Assembly: GCF_000485595.1 (NCBI RefSeq)
Contig: NW_014577097.1
Location: 479,043 to 516,832, forward strand
Origin: Priapulus caudatus
Lineage: Eukaryota; Priapulida; Priapulimorpha; Priapulimorphida; Priapulidae
Length of the DNA stretch: 37,790 nucleotides
Direction of reading: 5' to 3'
Shown here one piece after another: positions 12,701 through 20,107 of the stretch. A program made the position numbers and the translations under genes. Within the stretch, counting starts at the first letter, position 1, and every line of letters starts with the position of its first letter. The notes under the pieces were generated by a model. It made no database searches, was not told the DNA's origin, and worked only from the letters and a program-made list of their open reading frames with translations.

Positions 12701-15147
12701 GGCCGCATCAGGTCGGCGCTTCCCTGCTTCACCCTCCGCCACATGCACAATATATCTGCGCTCACACATCGCGCGAATGACTGTAGCACGGGGTCCTCCA
12801 ATGGCTCCACACAGTAACTGTTTTCGGCACTAAATCGTCTCCATTTTATTCCGTTAATGTCCGCCTGAAAAACAAGAGTGAACCTGGCATTAGCCAAGAT
12901 AGAAGATACACCTGGTTGGAGTGGTGACACTCACTCACATGTAAAGAAAGTATTTATAAATGTTAATGGCTTCGTCATTTGCTTGAGGCGTCAAAGTGTA
13001 ACAACGATAGCGTTTTACATTAAGTCTATTTATAGACCATATTTATACTTTGTGGCAATACAGTTGTTAGGATAATTAAATTATGTTCCACTGCCAATTT
13101 AACCATGCAATATCAATTAATTAAAGACCACAAACTCTAATAAAACAACAGGATCTTGTGTTATTTGAAAAACATGGATCGGTTGCTAACAACAGCAGCA
13201 CATCAATTATAAATGCAGTGTTTCCCCTGCATTGACACGAGCGAGGCGGCCCACCTCGCTCAAATTCTCAGCCGCCACACAGAAATTTGTCCAAACCACC
13301 GCCTCGCTGACGAATCTTTTGACAACTTGAAAAAGAGATTCAAGAGTCTCATACAATATGTTCAGAATAGCTTAGAATGCACCAAATTGCACCATTTTTT
13401 CAAAAATTTCCCACGGGAGCGTGGCCCCGAACCCCGTAGCTTGGCCAGGACCTGCGCTGCTCGCTTTGCTAGGACCTCAAAATGTGCAAATACATCACAC
13501 AAAACATTTACCGCCTCACAGACCTTTTTGGCCAGGGGAAACACTGTAAATGCATACAGGTATTACTACTGTTTCAATATGTTGGTATTACTAGTGACAG
13601 GGTAACGATTTATTGCGATGAAAATTTACTACCTTGAAACTATGCCATGAACGTAATGTTAGAGCATGCTAATGCTTAACATTCAAAGTCTGTAACTTTG
13701 TTGTGGTACTAGAGCTCTCCAAGAAACGGTATTGCTAAGGTTAGAATACCGTTTCAAACATTGGCTGCAGCTAAACACGTAGTTGTCTTATTTGCCAAGT
13801 ATCGCCAAAGAACACTTCACATGTGATATACCAAATGAATCAGTATACATCCACCTTCTTGTAACCATCAGTGCGCTACGATGCGCTGGGTACTTACGGG
13901 GTTACAGCGACTTTTTGAGACAAATACAACCAAATTTAGGAATTTGCCACCATGTTTGCTATCATTCCGACTGTGACTAAAATCCGCAATGGATCGAACA
14001 AGGGAAATTAAACAATCTGCGGTCCTCATGCAAACCACCCCTACATCCGAGAACATGTCATCTAAGGTTTTTACAAATGGCCCAGACATTTGTAAACATC
14101 GTTTCACTTGCTTTGGCCTTTGGTGTGTAATTGCCGTGAGAGCCATCGTGCAGCTATTGTACTCTTTCTGTAGTATTTTCTAGCGAGTCTTTTCCGTTTC
14201 GGGTTTTGCGTGTCTATCTTCCATTGACTCATGCGCAGTGTAAACATGGCGGGTAAAGCTGATTGGAAAGTTGATATGCTGTGAGAATTAGCAGATTATA
14301 CCATGAATTAAGAGATACATTCTAGTTTAGAAGCAGGACAACTGTGAGTTAACGTTCATATTTCAAACAAGGCAAGTCAAAGGTGGTAATAGAATAGTTT
14401 TATTTGAGATATACAGAGTTATTTATCTAGATCTGCAGAGGTGATAGGTTTTTTGTATGGAAGGGTGTCAGGCTGTATAGACAATCTGTCGCACAGCCTG
14501 GTCGGGCTATTGTGGTACCAAAAATGTGGCTGTATATACTTACAAAGGAGAATTAAAACCTACAACTCACTACTGTTTTATAACTGTCTGCTATTGAATG
14601 ACATGTTTCTGTACCATTCCTTACTCAGCATATAAATAACTGAGTAAAACACAACCCCAAAATGTCCAACTCTGCTAATAAATTAGGGAGGTCTCAATGC
14701 TTAAAGAACCCAATGAATAAGAACACCACATATTATTAGTAATATTACACTATTATAAAGCACTAAGTCTAGCAATTTACGTTGACCCTACCACACACGG
14801 TGTAACTGTAACTGAATGTTGATGAAATGAGGCGGTCACATTTAAAAACTAATTAAATTAAATAGGCCTACTCAGGTTCGGGGTTATTCGTCAAATTTTT
14901 AAACATCTGTCCGAATGGTTTTGTCAGGAAAGTCCTCAGTAGCTGCGATTTCAATTGCGAGAGGAACAGTCTAGGTTATATTAAACCTTATTTATTATGT
15001 GTGCCTATATATCGATGAAGATGATCCAGGCCATGATTTAGCTTGGGACCATACCGTACTTAGTTAGTCTTTACTTACCAACGCGAACAAGTTCGTGTGG
15101 CAGTCTTCAAGGCTTGCACCGTTCGTTGACGAATTGGCTGAAGTCAT
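1..15147 (-). CDS. MED13: MED13, Mediator kinase-module subunit (5' part of gene, 3 coding exons visible)
   Basis: MED13 is the large subunit that joins the CDK8/cyclin C/MED12 kinase module to core Mediator in the nucleus and so controls the Mediator-RNA polymerase II interaction. Three exons on the minus strand join with matching phases (0, then 1, then 2) and give about 135 residues co-linear with the start of animal MED13/MED13L. Blocks seen are [15 protein letters not shown] in exon 1, [22 protein letters not shown] and [14 protein letters not shown] in exon 2, and [20 protein letters not shown] in exon 3. Exon 2 carries an insertion of about 10 residues between the WRR and ELWIFW blocks compared with vertebrates. 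The gene runs off the left edge, so most of it, including the C-terminal Argonaute-like part, is not here. Bilaterians other than vertebrates have one MED13; I cannot tell MED13 from MED13L. Its neighbour BLTP2 is divergently transcribed. Confidence 0.93.
1138..1225 (-). CDS. MED13: MED13 coding exon 3
   Basis: Acceptor tttgcgttgcag/AAGTCG at 1226 and donor GAAAG/gtaagag at 1137 (minus strand) bound 88 bp. The G left over from exon 2 joins AA to give codon GAA, then the frame reads [16 protein letters not shown] followed by [14 protein letters not shown]. This is the highly conserved [16 protein letters not shown] block of MED13. It leaves phase 2, so the next exon lies left of this window or inside the first 1.1 kb, where I found none. 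Confidence 0.93.
2633..2706. repeat. perfect 31-bp inverted repeat (hairpin)
   Basis: Left arm 2633-2663 (tgacatgaagtaaccgtgga...) and right arm 2676-2706 are exact reverse complements over 31 bp, separated by 12 bp. Within the spacer, tact and agta can extend the stem with one bulged base. It could be a small foldback element or a transcribed hairpin in MED13 intron 2. No flanking target duplication is obvious. Confidence 0.9.
2799..3060 (+). repeat. dispersed repeat, copy A
   Basis: This stretch, from the ggcaatgggccgaggtggca region to gaagcttgaaccaatcacgg, is a diverged reverse complement of 8380-8690. Shared blocks include caccaatgttcaccccaaaa, cttgcacattagtttgtaat and attttccgaaacaggcaaat. 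It is a mobile or formerly mobile repeat of unidentified class, with no ORF seen. Confidence 0.75.
4036..5051. mobile_element. candidate ~1-kb non-autonomous DNA transposon
   Basis: The left end reads ggtgtgacgattcactgata. The right end, reverse-complemented, reads aggtgtaacgatacactagg. Both are followed inward by runs of cgatac/gtatcg motifs (4020-4125 and 4970-5050), consistent with diverged terminal inverted repeats. No transposase reading frame is visible between them. The class is uncertain, possibly hAT-like, and target duplications are not clear. Confidence 0.4.
5574..5820 (-). pseudogene. decayed ORF with cysteine-rich motif and acidic tail
   Basis: On the minus strand a frame reads [20 protein letters not shown] then [11 protein letters not shown]. 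It meets a stop, continues as KCTC followed by a later Cys, meets a second stop, and after a one-base frame change ends in an acidic tail ([15 protein letters not shown], then TAA at 5576-5574). The C-x-C-x4-C ... K-C-x-C spacing resembles the cysteine-rich C-terminal modules found near acidic tails in some transposon-associated invertebrate ORFs. That family resemblance is from memory. Alternatively the tail is a real terminal exon, since an acceptor-like ttcttacaaacag precedes it. Two stops and a frame change make a decayed element copy more likely. Confidence 0.45.
7455..7510. repeat. CA/CG-rich microsatellite with duplicated octamer
   Basis: An alternating purine-pyrimidine tract (gcacacacacgcacgcacac...) runs into a 16-bp direct duplication, gcgcgcatatttgcat twice. 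Each copy contains ATTTGCAT (7487-7494 and 7503-7510), which is the POU-domain octamer. A similar CA tract lies near 7989-8010. There is no evidence of function. Confidence 0.7.
8356..8460. repeat. 30-bp tandem repeat, about 3.5 copies
   Basis: The unit attggttcaagcttcacata + gagcaccgtg is repeated with almost no divergence, then a diverged copy leads into the dispersed repeat that follows. In copy A (around 3035-3055) the same motif occurs once, so it was amplified after the two copies separated. Confidence 0.9.
8440..8690 (-). repeat. dispersed repeat, copy B (inverted relative to copy A)
   Basis: This stretch is the reverse complement of 2799-3060 with substitutions and small indels, including the distal ggcttggcccatggcct end. 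Arms about 5.3 kb apart in opposite orientation could pair in the MED13 pre-mRNA. Confidence 0.75.
9300..9850. other. GC- and CpG-rich stretch, no gene identified
   Basis: Base composition rises sharply here, with many CG dinucleotides (for example 9380-9620), against an AT-rich surround. A plus-strand frame is open from 9257 to 9619 but shows no recognisable domain, and other frames are open too, as expected in GC-rich DNA. It could be an intragenic CpG island or an alternative promoter. Confidence 0.4.
10020..10345. repeat. minisatellite, unit about 50-60 bp
   Basis: About six diverged units share ctaacctggatcaaaact, cttcctccctaagctggcaa and cgtaccctaac. A further partial unit resumes at about 10671-10705 (gccactccgtactctaacct), on the far side of the inverted-repeat element at 10355-10659. 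The element therefore inserted into the array. Confidence 0.85.
10355..10659. mobile_element. short element with 26-bp perfect inverted termini containing TTAGGG repeats
   Basis: Positions 10355-10380 (gctatcccccgggcgtggag + ggaggt) and 10634-10659 are perfect reverse complements. Weaker complementarity extends outward about 15 bp (aactggggtaat against attaactgcc...). The 250-bp interior contains a telomere-like tract and more degenerate gttaggg motifs. There is no coding capacity. It is flanked on both sides by the same minisatellite. Confidence 0.7.
10404..10459 (+). repeat. interstitial telomere-like (TTAGGG)n tract
   Basis: About nine tandem hexamers, TTAGGG with single-base variants (TTAGGA, TCAGGG), lie within the inverted-repeat element. 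TTAGGG is the common metazoan telomere repeat. A second tract in the opposite orientation occurs at 16593-16619. Confidence 0.9.
12615..12864 (-). CDS. MED13: MED13 coding exon 2
   Basis: Acceptor cactcttgtttttcag/GCG at 12865 and donor CTAACAG/gtaaat at 12614 bound 250 bp, in phase 0 and out phase 1. The frame reads [11 protein letters not shown], then [29 protein letters not shown], an inserted [12 protein letters not shown], and [20 protein letters not shown]. This matches the MED13/MED13L N-terminal domain. The same frame is open upstream to 12930 but has no ATG before a stop. Exon 1 supplies [12 protein letters not shown] exactly as in the family, so this acceptor is right. Confidence 0.95.
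12865..15078 (-). other. MED13: MED13 intron 1
   Basis: A 2.2-kb intron between the first two coding exons. Apart from the hAT-like short element at 13216-13546 I see no gene or clear repeat. A tgatgaatgg-free stretch at 13.6-15.0 kb is AT-rich and unassigned. Confidence 0.85.
13216..13546. mobile_element. hAT-like non-autonomous element, 331 bp
   Basis: The left end CAGTGTTTCCCCTG and the right end CAGGGGAAACACTG are exact 14-bp inverted termini, of the CAGNGNTTCCC type common in hAT elements. Both ends are flanked by TAAATG (13210-13215 and 13547-13552), a plausible 6-bp target duplication. hAT elements usually give 8 bp, so the class is tentative. A plus-strand frame is open through most of it but shows no transposase motif. 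Confidence 0.65.
15079..15147 (-). CDS. MED13: MED13 coding exon 1 with start codon
   Basis: ATG at 15147-15145 opens [23 protein letters not shown] and stops at donor GCGTTG/gtaagt (15078). NGASLED-C-H-x-N-L-F is the conserved N-terminus of MED13 and MED13L, so both start and strand are secure. The exon ends in phase 0 and joins exon 2 at [11 protein letters not shown]. Upstream ATGs that would lie in a long 5' leader are described among the findings. Confidence 0.95.
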
Positions 15148-15656
15148 GGTGAGTCCATGACATACACTATAATCTCAGCGACAATCTCAATTGGTGAGAG
15201 TCATTTGAGTTCGTGTAAAACCTAAAATTCAACTAAAATTTAACCTAAACAGGTGAAAATGGCGATCCAATGGCGACTGAAACAACAAGGCGGTAGTGCC
15301 GTCTCAGCTGATTGGTCAGCGTATTTCCACGTGACTTGTAACCTATCACATCTATTTACCTCTCGTCAAACGTTTATTTTGAAGCTTTATCTACAAATAT
15401 TTAAAGTACTTGCATATAGCTACATTAGATAGATCATATATTTAACTAAGTATACAATTTTTTAATAATTATTATTTATGAAATGAGTTTAAGTAAAATA
15501 TCAGTTCCTATGAAATTCTTAGCAGTACTGCCAGTAGGTCAACATAAGAATGTCTGCGCCCACCAAACTTCATGTTTACCTAAAGTTCTAAACAACTTCA
15601 TGTTTACACTCAGTGGTTGTTGTAATTTATTGTAAACCACGTTTCACGCAAGAAAA
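15148..15656. promoter_or_regulatory. probable bidirectional MED13/BLTP2 promoter
   Basis: Only 509 bp separate the two divergent start codons. The interval contains two ATGGCG motifs (YY1-like AAAATGGCG at 15256-15264 and CCAATGGCG just after), an inverted CCAAT box within ctgattggtcag (ATTGG at 15311-15315) and an E-box CACGTGAC at 15328-15335. Reverse-complemented, the last reads GTCACGTG, close to the TFEB/MITF CLEAR motif. No TATA box is placed convincingly for either gene. Motif function is inferred from known consensus sequences only. Transcription start sites are not visible. Confidence 0.6.
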
Positions 15657-15715
15657 ATGCCTGGATACGTCTGGTTATTTATTGCGGCTATTATATTGTA
15701 CTTTGTCATTTCCAG
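15657..15715 (+). CDS. BLTP2: BLTP2 exon 1, start and membrane anchor
   Basis: ATG at 15657 (agaaaaATGC) gives MPGYVWLFIAAIILYFVIS and ends at donor TCCAG/gtaaaa in phase 2. The hydrophobic stretch is the expected N-terminal signal anchor that holds the protein in the ER membrane. Joining to exon 2 gives an R codon and then LVKFLIQQWL, as in the family. Two small upstream ATG frames (atgtttacc, atgtttaca) lie at about 15571-15640. Confidence 0.88.
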
Positions 15716-18700
15716 GTAAAAATATCATTATGACTATGACGAGTATGAGTTAATATCATAAATATGACATTAATGCGTTGCTTTCGTGCACAATCTTTTA
15801 TAAAATAACAGTAAACTGTAATTTGTAAAGACTCAACTAAAGAGTAAAGTAAACAAATTTGATTACTTTTATTGTTGTTAATAAACTATTAACTTAAAGC
15901 CGCACATGCGCATCCAAACGCTAATTTCTCCAGTACTAGACTAGCAAATACTTCGTGTCATGCATAATCACACTACCTTATGACAAAATAAACTCTAGTT
16001 CCTCCCATTTCACTGCGCGTTGTCTTATAAAAAGTATTTGAATATACCTCCAATGTTGTTCAAATTCTCCGATGTTGTTGACAGCGTTGCTGCGGTACAG
16101 CGATACGGGTGTAGCAAAGATAAAAACATGTGACGTCACCTCACCAGTTCGAGGCTAAATTGTTTGGCAAACAGTCGGCGTTTGCGCCAGAATGCCAGTT
16201 TTCTCACCTTTTTCTTGTGGGTTTTAAGCAAACGCGCAGTGAAATGGGAGGAACTAGAGTTTATTTTGTCATAAGGTAGTGTGATTATGCATGACACGAA
16301 GTATTTGCTAGTCTAGTACTAGAGAAATTTGTGTTTGGATGCGCATTGTGCGGCTTTAAGCAATATAAAACTCAAACTAAACCCGAAAACTATAAATGCA
16401 CACACGCACGCACGTACGTACGCACACACATGTTCATGATGTACCACTTATACACGTCTAGACTTTATCGCTTTCCCGCTTCATAATCCACGTATTACTA
16501 CTACTAGTACTACTACTGCTGAGACTGAGAGGGTGTATGGACCGTACCTCACCTACTCCACTAACGAGTCTAGGGAGTTGCCTACGCCTACTCCCTAACC
16601 CTAACCCTAACCCTAACCATATCAAATAGTTACCAGGGTACGTTCCGGTATACCGGACCGTACTCAGGGTACGTTCCGGCAGTACCCTGGGGGACATAGA
16701 CCCTATGAGCACTACTACTACTACTACTAGCTTGGCAGATGGCAAGTCCCAGATGACGTAGCGATAATAGTCTGATGACGTCACAGGGAAGAATTTGAGC
16801 AAAACGTAACTAGTTGAACTTTGGAGCATTTTTACGTTATGATAACTAATAAATTTCTATTCTTGGTAAAACTAAAAATATTACCACAACACATATAAAT
16901 TGAGAATTAAAGGTGGTGTGGGCTGGGTCACACTAATCAGATTGAGAAAACTGCTGGGTACATTAACATTTGACTTTAGTAGATCTAATGTCCTGTAATC
17001 AGAGCCTGCCTTGTTACGGCAAACAGTGCTGTAAGATGCATTCTTCATATTTTCCCTGCATAAATGTGACCAGGAACCTGACTAACCATTACTACTGGCA
17101 GTAGCTGGCACAGTGTACCAGGTTGGCACTAGGTATAGGGACATACCACTCCTAAAAACAGAATCCAACTTTACACACATTAAAAGCTTATTTAAAGAAT
17201 CCCATAGTTAACTATGCAAACCAGTATAATTTACATATATATGTATGGAAATGTACTGATAGGCTATAACCCTTTTCTTTTGTCTAGGCTTGTTAAGTTT
17301 TTAATCCAGCAATGGCTCTCAGTGAAGTTCCATTTGACTGTACACATAGGAAAAATTGGATTCCTAAAACTGTACAATGTCTCCTTGCTACTCCGCAACG
17401 ATGCAAAAGTGGTAGGTGTTTTGCTATCTTGACACTGAGCACCGTATAGAGCATGAGTGAGCTTTTACCTCACTCATTTTTTGGTGTCATCACATTAGAC
17501 TATATTAAAAACTTAATGGTGGTTGTTTTAAATTGTTAACTGTCCCCCATTCATAGATTCGGCTGGTTTATATGACAGAAAGTATCCAGCTTTACAGTTT
17601 AATAGCATTAATCCATCTCTTTTCATTGCAGGAGATCGACGCAGTCTGGATTTCAAGCAGCTTAGTGAATGCCAATGTCAGGTCAGTTAATTAGCATATA
17701 TGTGTGTCCATATTAGAAACAAATACAAATTTGAAGACGGTACTTTATACTCAGCTTCTGATTTTGTAGCACACTTATAGCCCTGTGCGTGGAAGAGGTC
17801 AGAGTTCAAGCAGACCTGCACAATAAGCAGATGAGAAAGAAGAAGAAGAAAGTTGGAACCCATGAGCCAGGTGAAAATCAGCAGTGATCCATAGATGGGT
17901 GGGGGTTTTACTATTGTTTGTTGTCACCTTAATATACTAATATTTTTAGCATTAATAATAATAAAACACATTTTAAATGTTAGTTTTATCAATATGAGTC
18001 TACAGTAACTGCTTTTACTAGTTAGTACTTACTTTATCTCTAAATTCACAGATGCCATGGAAAGCAAGTTAGTACGGGCAATTGTGTCAATGATGCCAGT
18101 AAGTAAATAATTCTGTAAGTTACATATCATGGTCCTCATGCTGGTCTGGTCTTTAATCAAGACTATTTGTCATTTTGTAATTGTTAAAAACTGCTGCAAA
18201 TATGAAGAAAATCAGGTACAATAAACTGTGGTATGAAATACATGTTCACACAAGGCAGTAACCACTGACTATTTTTACAGTATACACAAGGCAGTAACCA
18301 CTGACTATTTTTACAGTATACACAAGGCAGTAACCACTGACTATTATTTACAGTATATACAAGGCAGTAACTACTGACTATTATTTACAGTACACACAAG
18401 GCAGTAACCATTGACTATTATTTACAGTATATGTCCATACGGATCAGTGATGTCAGTGTGGTGTTGCTCAGAGCTGTCTTTCAAGATTGCTTGCTCCATT
18501 CAACAGTGAACGAGTTCTCACTATCCTGCACTCAGGAGGATTCTGTGTAAGCTCATGGATCAAATCATTACAATAGAAAGATATTGTACTGTTAGAACTG
18601 TACTAGTACTGTTATGTAGAGAAAAGTAACACCATCTCCATCGGCCATCATGTTACGAAGTATAGAAAATTACAAAAATTGTGTAAATCAATTCCATATA

Positions 18701-19710
18701 TATTGTAAAATGGTTGTATCATCATATTTATGTTATACAACATAATAACGTATTATGTTGACAGGTTATGTTTTGGTTTTTTATAGACTTAAACTGATAA
18801 TACATATCATGACAGCATCTACAAAAGTATTGAGAAGCGTGGAGAAGGTATGAGCAGGCTATATTACCCTCATCTAAATTAACGGTTAACATATCTGCTT
18901 TCACACTTTGCCTACTGTCGGCACGGAATTTGTCAGGCCAGTGTAATTTTCACCTCTATTCTAATCTCTTAATTTGGATACGTTGCTTACATTGCCCGGA
19001 TATAACTTTAATATCATGCCGATTCTGTTGTTCCTATGGTAATCCTTAATCACAAGTTATATTTCATGTTGGAGTTTGTACATCAGTTTCAGCCCGGTGA
19101 GCAGCAGCCGTGTATCATAGATGTGACTACTAACAGTACCTTACACATTCACGTCGGCACGCGGGGCGGCTTCTCCCTTCTAAAGCTCAAACTCGGTGTC
19201 TCTAAACCTCAAGTGCTGATCAACGAAGGTAAGAGTGAACTGTACAATGTACAACTGCTCCTGTGTATTACACTGTTTTGTAGAAATTTAGTGGATGCTT
19301 GAGCTTCACAGTCAGCTTTATCAAGTAGTGTAATCGGGAGAATGAATCTGTCTTACAGGGTGTATGTCTGTCGTCAAAGTGGCACCACCACAGCCGGAGA
19401 AGGAAGAACAGGAGGATGTTGAGGATACGGAAGCTGAGCATATGACAACAAACTGGAAATACTTCCCTGAAGTGACCCTTCTGAATGTGGATGGCACAAG
19501 GGTGGCTGTGCTGAGAGAAAGTGGACAAAGGTGAGACAGCATGAGAGTATCTATGCTATAGAGAGGTCAACAGCATGATAGTATCTATGCTGAGAGAGAG
19601 CGATACAGAGAGAGATGGAGAGAGAGAGAGAGAGAGAGCAAGAGAGAGAGAGAGAGCAAGAGAAAGAGAGTGAGAGATTGATAGAGAGAAAGCAAGAGAG
19701 AGAGAGAAAG

Positions 19711-19775
<65 letters not shown>

Positions 19776-19837
19776 AGAGGGAGAGAGATAGAGAGATCGA
19801 GAGAGAGAAACAAAATAGAGAGACGAGAAGGGTGCGT

Positions 19838-19868
<31 letters not shown>

Positions 19869-19981
19869 AGAGAGAGGAGAGAGACAGAGAGAGAGAGCAG
19901 ACAATCGAGAGAGGAGAGAGGAGAGAGAGAGAGAGAGAGAGTAGGACACAGAGAGAGAGAGAGAGAGAGCCACGAGCAGAG

Positions 19982-20039
<58 letters not shown>

Positions 20040-20060
20040 GCGAGAGAGAAAGAGAGAAGA

Positions 20061-20107
<47 letters not shown>

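Larger units (their letters stand above)
15716..17287 (+). other. BLTP2: BLTP2 intron 1
   Basis: This 1.6-kb intron contains a TTAA-flanked inverted-repeat element (15898-16355), short CA and CTA microsatellites, a (CCCTAA)4 tract at 16593-16619 and two copies of agggtacgttccgg at 16636-16680. I see nothing coding in it. Confidence 0.85.

Noticed and set aside
12865-12930. Upstream extension of the MED13 exon 2 frame as an alternative start
   Set aside because: There is no ATG before the stop; the true start exon with [15 protein letters not shown] is at 15079-15147 and joins in phase.
13213-13605. 130-residue frame at 13.2-13.6 kb
   Set aside because: It coincides with the 331-bp hAT-like element and shows no transposase motif.
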